NCBI GenBank assembly: GCA_003260075.1
Contig: QLIY01000497.1
Location: forward strand, 32,118 to 96,117
DNA from: Phallusia mammillata
Lineage: Eukaryota; Chordata; Ascidiacea; Phlebobranchia; Ascidiidae
DNA: 64,000 nucleotides
Direction: 5' to 3'
Part shown: positions 50,274 to 63,900 of the stretch, one piece after another
Position numbering within the stretch: the first letter of the stretch is position 1
Layout: every line of letters begins with the position of its first letter
Position numbers and translations under genes: made by a program
The notes under the pieces: generated by a model
Seen by the model: only the letters and a program-made list of their open reading frames with translations
The model's database searches: none
What the model was told of the DNA's origin: nothing

Positions 50274-51250
50274 TTCGTGACGTAATTCATAGTACGTTGA
50301 AGGCGTTATACCGAATTCGCCGGTGACTAAACATTCACATATGGCGTAGCGTAGGCTAGAATAAGAATATTTTGAAGAAATATCAGATTTTAGACGTAAA
50401 ATCGATGCAAATCACCACACAACTGATATTGAAAAATCAGTTTTAGTATTCGCACCCTTATAACAAACCGTTTATGTGAGCAAGTTTAGCACGTTTTGTA
50501 CCTTGTAATGACAAAAAACTTAAATACCATTCTTGGCTTTAAAACCGCCAAGTCTAATAAGCTAAAGGTTACATTCAGGGCGTTATGGCTATCACAGGCG
50601 CATCTAAGCCGGTTAACCTAATTTTTGTCTTCATTGCTATGTTTATGTAATTTCACTTCAAGGCATCACATTTTCTTATTTTTTGGCGCCGGTAGGACTG
50701 GAGAGAAAGCTATAAGGGCATTCAGACCAGCATAATTGCCTAAACATAAACAACGTTGGTTGCCGTAGAGCCATGTCGACATGCCCTGAAACGAGCTCAA
50801 AAATAAATTCGTTTCGGCATTTCAAAGCAAATATTCATTCCATTCGTTGCGCTTGAACACTGAATTTCAAACTTGCACAAACCTAAATATACACATATTT
50901 TTTATATTTCACCTTTATTTGCAATATGGAACTTAATTCAGCATTTAGGTTATGTAAACAATAAATCCGTCACAATTTTTCGTTCTTTTTTGTTTTTAAA
51001 TTAAAGCAACTTTTCATTTTTACCAGGTGAAAGATAATTGTCAAAAACGCAACCAAACCAACAATCAAAGTCATTGAACCTAAAGGATTGTTACGGAAAT
51101 CTCGCGAATATCTTCGCGAACGGTATTTTTTTGTATTTTACTTGACTCAGCACAACCCATATCATCTATCGTTTACCTGAAATTAACCGATGTAAGTATA
51201 TCGACAGTAGTATAAAAAATTCCATATTAATTCCCAATGGGGGGGGGGAG

Positions 51251-51700
<450 letters not shown>

Positions 51701-52067
51701 TACTGAGTATCAAACGTGCATAAACCTAAAAAACCTTACACTTGTTTAACTTCACTCATGATTGCAATATGGCACCTAGATTAGTTTTATGTTACCTAAT
51801 CAATATATCCATCACAGTTTTTCGTCTCTTTTTTGTGTTTTCAAATTGAAGTAACCTTTTATTTTTTTTATCAGGTGAAAGATAATTGCCAAAAATACTA
51901 CCGAACCAACAATCGAAGTCATCGAATCTACAGGATAGTTAGTACAATTTCTCTAAAATTACCGTGGAAGGTTTCAGACTGTACATAACTATATATCTTA
52001 ATCATATTTCGTTTACCCTTGCATTTTGTTCAAATTTACTTTTAATTTTACAATTATTACAGTAGAA

Positions 52068-53050
52068 TATAAAAATCCATTTCCTCAATATTTAAAAGGT
52101 TTTTCATGTTCGTTTAATTTCCATTACGAGATCCAAGGTAAGATAATTTTAAACATTGTGCCATGCAATCTTGTTTGGCACGCAATACAGTCACCTGGGT
52201 AGGTATTTAGTCGGGCGGAAGATATCAGTAACAGTTGTTTGGAAATGGAATTAAAGCTTAAATTCGGAAATGAATCATTTATCATTAAATTGCAGTTATT
52301 AGCGCAAAGTTGTTGGATTCAAAATAGCAGTATATGTATGTTTTGTCATATTGGCGAGAGGTCACTATTAGTACTGATTGCGTTCAAGTTATATTCTGTG
52401 GGTTTGGTTAAATTTACTCTGCTACAGCGGAAAACTTTTGATTTAGGCTACAAACTGCGCCTAAAATACCGTTGCGCCAGGTTTTAAGTATTTTTAGTTC
52501 AGTTCTATTACATAGGTTTATCTGTTACTAAAGGGTTGCACTTTGGTTTAGGCCTAAGGGGGGGGGGAAATATGAAAACTCACTTTCACACTACTTAAAA
52601 AGGTTTTTCGTGTTCGTTTAATTTCCATTACCAGATCCATGGTAAGATAATTTTAAACATTGTGCTATGCAATCCTCTTTAGCTCGCAATACAGCCACCT
52701 GCGTACTTAGTTAGTTGGCGGAAGGTGTTTGTAACAGTTGTTTGCAAATGAAAGGGGGGGGGGCAAAGCTTAATTTCGGATGAACGATTATTAAATTGCA
52801 GTTACTATAGCGTGAAGATGTTGTATTCAAAATAGCAGTATATGTTTTGTCATATTGGCACTGTAAGTGCTGATTGCGTACAAGTTGTAGTTTGTGGGTT
52901 TGGTCAAATTTACTCTGCTACAGCGGAAAACTTTTGATTTAGGCTACAAACTGCACCTAAAATATGGTTGCGCCAGGTTGTAAGTATTTTTAGTTCAGTT
53001 CTATAACATAGGTTTATCTGTTACTAAAGGGTTGCACTTTGGTTTAGGCC
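52068..53050 (+). repeat. Direct duplication of about 490 bp around a G10 run
   Basis: 52068-52557 recurs at 52568-53050, joined by G10 at 52558-52567. The right copy has another G10 (52754-52763) in place of a few bases. Divergence is greater than in the Wnt-intron pairs, and unit 1 has this segment once (about 47.2-47.8 kb). Confidence 0.8.
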
Positions 53051-54035
53051 TAACCTTCGCGTTTGTAGGGTATAAGTACAGATCCAATATATTTAGTTCG
53101 ATTTAAAACATATTTAGTGTGTTCGTGCAACGACATTTTAGTTTTTAAAGCTCGAATGTGGTAATAGGAAAGCAAAACAAAATTGGTTTTGCGATAGTAG
53201 TGTTGATTGTTTGTGTCAAAATTGCATAACTGTCTTAGCTTTCTAGTTTGCGGAAAACGCAGTTTCTGGTTTCTGTCTCATGTAACCGCGAGTAGTTATT
53301 ACAGGCCTCAGAACTGAAACGGCAAAAAATTAACACATGTGAGGTGACAATTATGAATTTTGCTCGTCATGGTGTTACATCTGTTCACCAGTTTTAACCC
53401 GCAGTTGTAGCACAGTTCAGATTACAGTTCGTTTTTGAAGCCGATTTAAAAGTCATTTAATTGAATAGGACCTGTTGAAACAATTGATTAGTCCTAATCT
53501 ACATACGGAAGTGTTCTTGAAATTTGAAGTGTAAAAAGGTGGTTTATAAGTGTAATTAAGTATACAAGTTCGCCGGTGTTGTGGTGTAAATATACTATGT
53601 AGTAGGTTAAGTTCTAGTTCATGAATCAAAACAGGAATTATTTTTTCAAACCAAATCATATATGGTTGAATAATATTTACTACTAATGTTTTGGACAAAT
53701 TGTTGTATGTAAACGTTAGCATTGTTTCGGCTTTGACAGCTTCAATAAGTAGTTGAATGTTGATTTTCAAATACTATTATATGCAGCAATAATAAAGCTA
53801 TTTCTCATGTAGTTGCAGTCGTATAGTGTTTGTTTTTTGAATATTCTTTGCTTTAGTAAATCTGAAAATTAACTTTTTAATTGAAATATTACGAAGGAGT
53901 CAAGTTATTCCCTGATAAGAACACAGTTTTGCTTTTTAAATTTAAGTGAAAATTCTTCTTGAGTAAAGTATTCTAAAAGATGAAAAATCTAAATTGAAGA
54001 AGCACACCATCGGTTGAAGTTCTGTGGAAAAAAAC

Positions 54036-54047
54036 ATGACAATATGA
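54036..54047 (+). promoter_or_regulatory. Four-codon upstream ORF overlapping the 7TM start (ATGA)
   Basis: ATG ACA ATA TGA. The TGA (54045-54047) overlaps the main ATG (54044-54046) by two bases, exactly as at 48567-48581, although the uORF is one codon shorter and differs in sequence. Confidence 0.55.
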
Positions 54048-54988
54048 TTTCAACAACTGTAGCAGTCAACAACACGTTTCAAGGACAACAGAATATTACA
54101 AAAGACTTTGACAAAGACCACAAACTTTCGTTTCAAATCGTTGTTACAGTTGTGATCATGATCAGTACCTACTTGCTACTTGTCAACTTATTTTACAAAC
54201 TAAAGTATGGAAGAAAAAATCTAAAATGGACAAACAATCTATGTTGCTTAGCTGCCCTAATGTTGTTTGTCGAGTGCTGCCTCTTTCAAACTCAGCACAT
54301 CTTGCACAACTACTCAACACCGTTCTGTACGGCATACTCTATACTGCACGTTACATTAGCCATTGGAGCTCGTATGGTAACATATATGATATTGTGGTTA
54401 CGGCAAAACGGAATGTACACCAAGTGTCTGCAGCGGTTAAAGACTAAAACAGTATCAGTGCTGAGTATAACTGCTATAACTGGCCACACATGCTTTAGTT
54501 TCATCCAGATCTTGGTAATATCAACCATTTCCCAAAAAGCAAGGCACAACCGTTGCATCAGCAGCCACGCGAGCTTGGGACAGGTCATAGCCATGCCAAT
54601 CGCGTTTTTGCTTGCTTCACTCTTTCAAATCATGATTCTAGGTCTTGTAATCAACCCCATGGTCAAGCACTGGAGGGCAAAGACCAGCCAAATGGCCAAC
54701 AACAGGCCTCTGCGTTTGCTGGTAGCCAGACTTTGTGTTTGTACAGGAATTTGTGTGTCAGGGGATTTAATAGCTTTGGGTCTCTTTGTACAAACTCCAC
54801 CAGACATGGACTACGATATTCATTCTATATTTGCTTGTTGCAACTTAGCAATCCACATTATATCGATAATGATATCCTTTGTGGACTATCGTGTACGTTT
54901 TTTCCCATTCCTCAATTCCTGTGCGATTGAAAACCATGCCCCTTGCCGTTCGATTGATATTGGGTGCGTTTGCTCGACTACCAATTGA
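54044..54988 (+). CDS. Orphan seven-transmembrane protein, copy 2
   Basis: An intronless 314-residue frame, collinear with and closely similar to 48578-49549: the same N-terminal NNTF/QNIT sites, the same seven hydrophobic segments, the same WLRQNGMY and MVKHWRAKTS loops and Cys-rich tail. The start at 54044 is chosen because it aligns with copy 1; the frame is open further upstream without another ATG. This copy has no poly-G interruption (QHILHNYSTPFC), so it is the better reference for the pair. As a GPCR-like orphan it lacks DRY and NPxxY, and ligand and G protein cannot be inferred. The tandem arrangement without introns suggests lineage-specific receptor expansion, as seen for chemosensory receptors. 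Poly(A) signal at 55374. Confidence 0.85.
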   Translation: MISTTVAVNNTFQGQQNITKDFDKDHKLSFQIVVTVVIMISTYLLLVNLFYKLKYGRKNLKWTNNLCCLAALMLFVECCLFQTQHILHNYSTPFCTAYSILHVTLAIGARMVTYMILWLRQNGMYTKCLQRLKTKTVSVLSITAITGHTCFSFIQILVISTISQKARHNRCISSHASLGQVIAMPIAFLLASLFQIMILGLVINPMVKHWRAKTSQMANNRPLRLLVARLCVCTGICVSGDLIALGLFVQTPPDMDYDIHSIFACCNLAIHIISIMISFVDYRVRFFPFLNSCAIENHAPCRSIDIGCVCSTTN

Positions 54989-55373
54989 ACCTGGTTTTTC
55001 TCCTACACTTTGCAAAGCCCACGAAATATCTACGGCAATAACACGAACAAAACGTATTTGCTAAGTAGACTTTGATATAATGACAATTTGAAGTAACATT
55101 TAACTGCTAAAGTAATATGAAGTGTTCAAAAGTATTTTTATGTCACCATATGAGCTGGAGAAATGAACCTCAAAACCAGTTTATATTTCTGAATCCACGG
55201 ATGTCGCCTTACAACAAAAGTTTTTTTGAAATTCTTTGCTATTTTATGTAACCTGCTGTATATATGTGTATTCCGTATGTGCAATAACTTGTTTTTATAT
55301 GTTAATCCAGATAAAGTCAATGTTAAAGGTTTGTGAATTAATAGGAGGTTTTGTAAATGCAGAAGAGTACTGT

Positions 55374-55379
55374 AATAAA
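55374..55379 (+). promoter_or_regulatory. Poly(A) signal AATAAA, 7TM copy 2
   Basis: AATAAA in tactgtaataaaac, about 390 bp after the stop codon, at the position equivalent to 49978-49983. Confidence 0.7.
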
Positions 55380-55687
55380 ACACTTAACATTACGACCTTT
55401 CTGTCGGCGCCAAACTTGCTTGTCGTTTTTTTGGATACAGTGACATAATTAAAGCAGGGCGTGCTATGTGGATTATGTCAAATACGGTTTTCCACAAGTG
55501 GAAAGCATGACACACCTTAGGGAGCGGTCAATGAGCTTAAAATTTTCTTGTTTTAATTTTCTATTTGAAAATAGCTCATGTTGACATTTAATTCATGTCA
55601 TCAAATCGTGACATAAGTCATAGTACGTCATGTCCATTGAAGGCGTTAAGTGAATTAATCGATGACCAGTCATAGGCTAGAAAAAAA

Positions 55688-55735
55688 TCTAGCCTGCGGT
55701 GGGATTCGAACCCACGACAGGAGTCTATCCGTGGC
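55688..55735 (-). pseudogene. tRNA 3'-half-like sequence
   Basis: On the minus strand, a B-box (GGTTCGAATCC) with a GTGGG/CCCAC stem around it and a short acceptor-like tail. No A-box or 5' half is present, so this is a tRNA or SINE fragment, not a gene. Confidence 0.35.
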
Positions 55736-55865
55736 GTAAGTATTTCATAGTACACTCCTTTATTTGTTATCGTTTATTCAGTATCAAATATACATGTATA
55801 TCTATTGAACATTGGCGCATAGAAAAACATACAAAAATGTTGTCACAGCAAACTAGCGAATATTT

Positions 55866-58800
55866 TTATTTTTGAGAAACAGACGAAATTGAACTTCTGG
55901 AAGGCCGATTCCTCTGACTTCCGCTATGTAGCGCACTTCTACGCAAACTTGGCTTGGGCGAAGGTCTAAAATATGTAAAGGATTTAAAACAGTTTTGTAA
56001 AAACGCTGTAGTATTAGTTTTGTTAATTTGATTTTCGGAAACAACTCGAAACGTAAGGTTAAACAACAAATTTGATAAGGTTTTTATGCTGCTTTTCCGG
56101 AACATTTTTTTGGCAAGCAACTGTACCAAACAGTTTAGTGCTGGTGGCCAACAATTAAATGTTTTTGGAATTTTTTACTTCGTAAGGCCGAACGTTTGTC
56201 TACTATAACCAGGGTTGCCATCGACTTGAAACCAAAAATAAGGACAACGGGGGGGGGGAAGCCATGAGATAATATTTGCAATATTTTGGCCAGAAACAAT
56301 CTGTTCCAGCAACCCCTTGTCCGTAGAAAATACTAAGTGCATCTCACAACAGGCCGGGTCTAGGATCACTTCTACTTGTAGCAGGGATTTGACCAGTAAT
56401 TGTTGAAAATAAGACAAAAGTAAGTGAATTTGACTCATAATTGTTGAAAATAAGACAAAATAAGGACTCAAGTCAAAAATAAGGACATTTCCTAGAAATA
56501 AGGACAATGAACTTTTCTAAGACATAGCCCTTCAAAACAAGGACAAATCTTAGAAATAAGGACGGTATGGCAAGACTGGCTATAGCTGAATTCAATAGAT
56601 TATAACACACCTCCGAATTATAGTTAATTCTTAGCCTGGTTGTACACCTACAAAAAAGTATCTAAAAACCGTATCATTTTGTATTGCTTACCCTTTGTCG
56701 GTTCCGTCACCACCGCGAGATGGCGGTAGAGCAACGGCTCTTGGACGGGCTGTAAGTATGACGTCACCTCTCAGAGCTTCTTCCATAATATTGGTGATAG
56801 TTGAGGACAGTACGTCTTCCAACAGTGCCCCGAACTCCGGTGTTCTGGTATAAAAATTATTTCAATTTACATACTAACACTTCATGCTAATTTATTTTTT
56901 GAAGACGAAATTTGAAATGATTTTGGAAAAAAAGTTAAAAAAAATATTTTTACAAAAACATGCAAAAAATAATGTGTTTTATGAGCACCTTTTGATCTCT
57001 TGCTCCATCGTTCTTTTCTGTGTGGATGACATAGCCGTTGTGGCGGAACGTCCCAGTCGGTCACGTGGTGAGCGAGCCGTTCCGCATGACGAAGGACGAC
57101 TCTGGAACAGAAAGCCAACTTAACATGGATATTGCGTATTTATTTTTCAACTAGATTGTGTGAAATAATTTGTAACAAGCCAATGTATGACTCCTGGGCA
57201 AAGTTTTCGTTGAAGCAAACTTAGTAATTTATGCGCAATGTGCGACATATGTTGTGTGTATATATGTTCGCGTTTACTGAATTGAATTTTGGTGTATTTG
57301 TGGCGGTTTCTTTACTTCTACGGCTTTGTATATCAAGTTAACGCTCTCGCTGTGGAATGCTTGGTGTTACCAGTCAAAATCTCGGTCCATAAAGTTGATT
57401 TCTAATCGCAACTTTAGTAAAAAGTTTTCTCCACTTACGCTGCCCTCTTGACGAAGTATTTCGTCCATGAATTTGTTGGAGGAAGCTTGTCCTACAGAGG
57501 AACATTCATCTTTTTTCTCTTCATTTCCATCAGCAGTTTCCGGTGGCTGCAAATATAACCATGACACAGACATAAAAAAGTTGGGTAATCGCAAATTGAT
57601 ATGAATACACAATATCTGTTAAAGCTTTAGGCTTTGCGATAAGCACGTTAATCAGCTTAACCAAGGTGGCCGAGTGGTTAGCATAACCGCCTTGTACTCG
57701 CAATGTTACGGGTTCTAAAAACGGGCCTTTCCATGAGCTAGCTTAGCAAGTTTTAAACAGCTTGAACTGGTTTCAAGTCATGAACTCTTAACTAAACGAA
57801 GAACACTAAAAGATATGACAGCTAACGTTACGTTTTGAAGCTCTGTTCTGTTATACTGAGGTTAAAAACCAAAAAATGTCGTGCACCAACCTTCGTGTCA
57901 TCCACTATCCCTGCATCCTCGTTGGTCTCATCCTGTTTAGCATCGCTTGAATCCTGGGCGTCGGCAACTTCCTCCTCCAGTGATGCTCTTTTCAAATCTC
58001 CATCCAAATCTTCTTCTAATTCTTCCTCTCTCGCAAGTTGACCGAAGTATGGCGTAGGTTGTGACGTAATGTCCTTTACGTCATCATGGAAGGTTGGGTC
58101 GTCCAACAAACCCCTTAACAAGTTTTTGTTGCTTTTTGTATAGTTATGAGATGTTTTAAAAACACTATATTTCCAACATGATGTATTAAACCTTTATGTT
58201 TTATTAATGCTTTACTACATAATACTCAAGTAAACCTTCTAACGTTTTTCGGGATGCCCTTTTAAACACTTACAGTTAGTAATAAAACTAATTACATTTT
58301 GTCCAACAATTTTCAAGTTGGTTAAACTACCATCTTAATATAAAACGTATATCAGAAAAAAAACGTAAGAATTTCTGCATTAACTGTACTCTTGCTTAAG
58401 GTAAAACATATTACATAAAAAAACTTGAGCGCAGGTTTGAAACGATTGATCCAGCTAATAAAAACTGCTGTTTCGTGAAGTCGACTAAAGGAACCCACCT
58501 CAGAACGTTGCCTAGCACCGAAATGACAACGTCCTTTTCTCCTTCGTTGCAGGTTGTCAATGGATATTGGCTGTCTGGTGGACGCGCCAACACTGGGTAT
58601 GCAACTTGCAGGTTTCTGAACGCAATCATAACAATATTGTATCTCTACGTAGTATATACCAAAACAAAATTTAAATGTGTGGCAAAACGTACATTTAGAT
58701 TAGAAACTAGGAACTGAAACACCCACAAAAGACAAGTTTTCGAATTTGCAAGAGACGTTAAAAATATACAGTTTTGTCTCCTATCTTTCGCATACCTTAT

Positions 58801-61800
58801 AATTTTAATTGGTCAACAGGAGTTTGAGGTAATTTTGGAAATATTGCAACAAACCTGTCCACAAAATGCGATTTGCTTTGTTTCGGGAAATTGCTTCGAA
58901 ATTCCGAAATATCATGGGTCCTTGCTGTTACCCCAAGATGGCTGACGAAGGGTTTTGGGGCCTGGGGCTGAACCCACTCATTTTTGGCACCCGCCTCCTC
59001 CTGACGTAAGAGTCGTGAACGGTTGCTAGGAAACTTGACGGGATCCTCAAAGCGGATTGGTGGAAGCGTTTGGAATGTCTTGTGTTCCGACTAGTGGATA
59101 AACCGAAAAAGATTTTTCGTAAGAATTATGCTTTTTAAAAGTGGATATAAAAGTACTGCTTTAAAAAAATAAACATTCTGGTTAAAGATATTTCATTCGC
59201 AGTACATTTTCGGTATTTTTACCTAACAAATGTATCTTTTATAGAATTTTGATGATACGTTGTTCCAACCAAATAAAGTCTTCCAAAATTTCAGTCAAAA
59301 AAATTAATTAAATGGGTCCGAAGTTTAAATTAATGGCCTCACCTTAAATTTTAGCCTAAACCCGAAACCTATTTTTTTGTACAAAACGAAACCCGAATCA
59401 GCCCGAAAAGTCGGTGAAAACCGCGACAAATATGATGCCAAATAAAGTCAGGCCCGAATTACAACTGTGGGTTGTGGATTTTGGGGAGGTTTCGCTCGTC
59501 GGCAAAACAGTCCTATCCAGTGATAGGTTTCAAATTTTTTGTCAGCCGGTTCTATCACAAAAGTCATTTTTCAGCCGGTTCTGTTGCAAAAAGTCCACTG
59601 ACAGTAACCAGTAATGCTAACTGGTTCGCTGATCTCATAAAATTTCGTGAGATGGTTCTATAGAACCGGTGCGAACCGGCTGAATCCCATTTAGTGAGAC
59701 GGTTCTATAGAACCGGTGCGAACCGGCTGAATCCCACCACTGCTCCTATCACCCACCTTCATCGAATGCTTTGAAACCACGCTCTCAGTCAATCTTGTCG
59801 GTGTTGTTTTCTTGTTTAAAACATTTTCCAAGTTACGCCGCGGTGACGTCATGCTGAACTTAGACGGGCCCGAATGAACGTCAAACGCGTCATGCTTGCT
59901 GACGTCATCGGGTACGTCATCGTCAGTGATGTGGAACTCCTGAGCTTGTCGGTCACGCTCTGCTTCCCACGCTTCAAGTTCAGAGCGATATTCGGCCATT
60001 TTGATTTCATCGACAACCTTATTATCAGATTGTATTTTTGTAAAACAAGCAATGTATTTTTGTTGCACAATTAACACCTGTTTGTAAACACAACTATTTT
60101 AAGGGCAAATTACCGTTTTTTGCCAGTTAATCCAATAAAGTGAAAAAAGTCGATTATACCGCAGAAAATAAAATTGGAATAAGTATAAAACAATAATGAA
60201 GGCTATCTAACAAACGCTTTGTACCTTTTCTAATCAAATATCTTTGACAAAGTCTGTTTGCTAATGTAATATGACAGCAATTTGTTTTACAAGTTACCTC
60301 GCATATAAGATCGAGATCGTAGAAGGAAGGTTGGCCCACAGCACAGAACATAATTCGTGTCATCGTTCGTTCGCCTGGTGCCAAATGACCTTTAACTGGT
60401 TCAACTCGTAGCACCTGTTAAAAGGGATTAAAACATATAACAGGTAAATAACGTTTGCATATAAAAGTCACTATGGTCGAATAGGTTTTGAATAGTTCAT
60501 TATTTTCTAAGTGGCTTCAGCAATATCATTACTAAAAGACATTGAGAACTTAAACGATTTTGTTGTTTTCTGTATTTTTTGTCTTAAACAAAGGCTGCCT
60601 TAGCATATATTGCCACTGCTATGTATTTTATTGAGGAAATACATGTTTTTTATGAGATACCCACATGTGAGTTTGACGCTGTTATTTTCAAACCCACTGC
60701 CAAAATCACCATGCTATATGAGGTACAATCTATCCAAATGTCATTTAATTTAGACACTGTTAAAACATAAAAAAACAATAATAAAGAAGCCAGATAATAA
60801 TTTTTTGTTACCTCGTTTACAAGTTCTGATGCAGCGTGCCAGGAATACGACAGAGGGCGGTCGAGAGACTTGTTGCATAAGAATATCACGTGACGTGAAC
60901 GACTGAACAAGGGGACATTCCCGAAACTGACACGCTCCTCAGATAAGAACATGATCTGTGTAAAAAAGTTCGTTTTACAGGTTTTGTCTATAAATAACGA
61001 GTTTTGTAGCACCAGCTAGTCGTCACTCAGAACCATACACGGGCTTGAAAAGCAGTATGTTTTAAAACAAAACTGGCCAGGGAGCTTGCATAAAGGGATA
61101 TTTCTTACAGCAGACGTTTCAACAATCACAGATGTATCCCTTGTTTGCACAGGCTAAAGCAGTCGTGTTGGCCATATCACATACAAAGTTTAAAATCAGA
61201 AAACATCCAAATTAGCATGTTCTAATGGGTCTTAACACGAGATTAATGTCCAAACATACCCATCTCAATGACTGTTACCTGGCCGGGTACTGGTACTTTC
61301 TGTGTGCTCGGTACCGATGTGAACTCAGCTGGTTGGTCGAGCATCGGCATCGTAGAACCCATCGCTCTGCCGTCATATCCAATTCCCTTGAACGTGATCA
61401 AGGCTGTTTCTCCACCGACAATATGGATTGGGATGTCAACCTACGTTTTTACGATGTAGGATTTAGTTGACGCATCTTTACGATTAGAGTTGTTAACATG
61501 TGTTAAGATCTGTTAATTTTCTTATTTCAGACGAATATATTCGCTATTAAAGCATTCTCAGTGGGAAATAACTACACAAAAGGAATGAAAGGATCGAATG
61601 GCGAAAGATTTCTTGAGTCAATGTACAAGCAGTTATGTCTTTAAATATATTTGGTAATTATACCTAAAACCATTGTTTATAAAGTTCAAAATAAAGTCAT
61701 ATGTTACCCGACACCATAAGACTTAGCAAATTGATGTTTAGGTTCTTGGGGGATTTTTATCATATTTTGTTTGAAGCCTTTGACTTCATACGGGGTTCAA

Positions 61801-63900
61801 CAGACGGAACTGACATTGAGCCAAAAACAATGCTGACTCGAAGAATTAACACAGCCCGCTGTTAAAACAAAAAAAATCTTACAATATACGATTTGCTCTC
61901 AAGTGGGGAGAAAATCCATTCCAGGTTGGCGGAAGTACCGGGTGGGATTTCCCCTCTGGGGTTAAGACAGGTCAACACAGGATGAGTGTAGTTTTCCTCC
62001 TGTAGTTCACGCAATGGGTCCATGGCCACCTCGTATATAACGGACATACATCCGCCGTTGTACATCTCATACAGCTGCATTAACAAAGAAAACACAAGAT
62101 TCCAGTACAATACAGCAAAATATGTTTAAAGCCCTAAAGCTTAAATAAAGGTCAAAACGTAATTTTCGGAAAATATTTGGTTAAAAAATACATGTATTGC
62201 AATGACAGCAATTGTTTAAAAGTTCGCAACAGTATGTTTTTAATACATACAAGGTGTCTTAAAGTTACTTTTTGAATCAAGTTAAGTGGTTCTTAATGTG
62301 GGCGCAATAGGCATCCATCTCAAACCTTAACGGGCAAGTTTAAGCATTTGAAAAAAAGACATATTTAAATACCGACACTGAAAAATAAACATTTTCTGTG
62401 GTGGCGTTTTTTGCTACCAACACCATACCTCACGACAGACCCACATTTAGCTAAATTTCGATAGGTGACGCAAAGAGCACAAATACCTATTTAAACGTTA
62501 TGGTACTATTATGAAACGTTGTATTAACATCAATTAAACCAACTTTAACTTAGTTCCTATTGTCAATTTTCAAAAACGTTCTTCCCAACCCTACCTCCTC
62601 TTTAGCTGCCAAATTAATTGAGCTCTTTGCGTCAGCTTGCGAAATTTAGCCAAACTTGGGTCTGCCGTGAAGTATGTTGTTAGTAGCTCTACCCCATTTT
62701 TTGATTACGTAACCATGCTTATTGTGCTTAGTTGAAAAGTCCTTTCACCAACATTGGTCGACATACGACCAAAATGTCTGTGTTGGTCAATTTTGCAACT
62801 CGATAAAATGCAACGATACGACACATATATATACCTGTTTCGGTGGAGTTGGCCCTCCGATTGGAACAGGAGTAAATGTGTGTTTTGTGCCAGGGAAGTG
62901 AAGGTATCGACGGTTGAGGTGAACGGTCACACCGATGAAATTCAACTGCAATGATAAAATAGGTTGATATACCAAACAAGGGAGCCACACCCGTAAGTTT
63001 AAATCCCCACTTAGTTTAATTTTTTTCTGAACAGAAAGTTAATTTGATTGAATAAATTATAGCATAATAATCGTTTTAGATTTCAATTTAAAACTGCATG
63101 GAATGGTCGACATATCAAAAGATGATTTTGACAAAATAAGTCGCCAACAAGGAAGGTATGTTTTAGTTTTATTTCATTGACATTACTTAATAAATTAATG
63201 TGTATCTTATTCCTTAAGGATGTTGGACAGTCCATGATTACCAAACTGTCCGTTGTGTTTGTCACATTTTATCAAATTTTACACATCAAAATTAATCTGA
63301 AACATCACAAAGCCGAATTCACCAAGACTTCTTTTCCGTTTTCAATCTTGAACAAGACCGGCAGTCTGTGTGTGCCAGCAACGTCGTGTTTGTAACTGAA
63401 TAAGATTGTGCGACTTTCTCCAGGTTTTAGAACGCCACGACTTGGTTTCACTGCAAGAAACATAGAACTGTTAAGTCAACAAAGTATCAGTACCCTTACA
63501 GATATGTAGAAAGACCAAAACTGCTCTACAGCCAGGCCCTGGGCCTCGTATAACCCTAATCTACCTGGGCTTATCCGTTTACCTGTGAACAATTTATTGT
63601 CCTGAATATGAAGTTCATGCAGCTCATCGGGATCGAAGGCTCCAGTTTCAGCCCAATAGTCAATTTCAAGTTCCATGTCTTTAGGAAACAGGAAGGCCCT
63701 AGAAAACGCAACGAGTTTGATAAAAAAAATCGCCAAAAAAGGAAAATTCAACTTTAGTAAATTGGATTTACCATTTAGTTTCTACCAGTCCTGTATTTTT
63801 CACCATCATGCTGACAAAACAAGGTTCAGAATCGATCGAAGCTGCACCGAAGTTGAAGTCCATGATCGACTTTGTGAAGACACTGGGTCGACGCGAAGTA
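55866..63900 (-). CDS. CFAP65 (CCDC108)-like ciliary protein, C-terminal part; 5' end outside window
   Basis: Sixteen exons in transcript order: 63772-63900, 63583-63698, 63323-63450, 62835-62945, 61883-62074, 61279-61440, 60812-60955, 60298-60414, 59757-60077, 58855-59090, 58499-58615, 57891-58113, 57439-57546, 56989-57101, 56692-56844, 55866-55965. All phases agree and give 822 codons before TAA. Landmarks: WAETGAFDPDELHELHIQ, GVLKPGESRTI, YKHDVAGTHRLPVLFK, LNFIGVTVHLNRRY, PVPIGGPTPPKQ, YEMYNGG, CLNPRGEIPPG, ITFKGIGYD, then the late LGVTARTH and FGALLEDVL segments. These are the Ig-like (MSP/ASH) repeats and tail I associate with CFAP65, a motile-cilium/flagellum protein. The identification is from memory of the family; other ASH-domain ciliary proteins (CFAP47, HYDIN) are less likely. 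The region after the repeats has an acidic exon (57891-58113) and a basic Ser/Arg-rich end. The stop overlaps an AATAAA. MITEs lie in two introns. Confidence 0.82.
56210..56578. mobile_element. hAT-type MITE, same family as 5005-5387, opposite orientation
   Basis: Begins cagggttgccatcg and ends ggtatggcaagactg. Its cttagaaataaggac phrases are the reverse complement of those in the 5005-5387 element. Flanking octamers actataac and gctatagc match at 6 of 8. G10 at 56249-56258 interrupts it. Lies in the last CFAP65 intron. Confidence 0.75.
57658..57730 (+). pseudogene. tRNA-Thr-like pseudogene or SINE head
   Basis: An A-box (tggccgagtgg) at 57667, a TGT-containing anticodon-like loop (ccttgtactcg) and a decayed B-box (gggttctaaaa). 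The acceptor and T stems do not pair properly, so it is a degenerate tRNA-derived sequence inside a CFAP65 intron. Confidence 0.4.
59518..59742. mobile_element. hAT-type MITE with internal tandem repeat
   Basis: 225 bp bounded by cagtgataggtttc and gaatcccaccactg, with gtcctatc (59510-59517) and ctcctatc (59743-59750) as target duplication (7 of 8). A phrase of about 45 bp containing ggttctatagaaccggtgcg is repeated in tandem at about 59650-59694 and 59695-59737. Its right target site ends 6 nt from CFAP65 exon 59757-60077, next to the splice donor. Confidence 0.85.
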
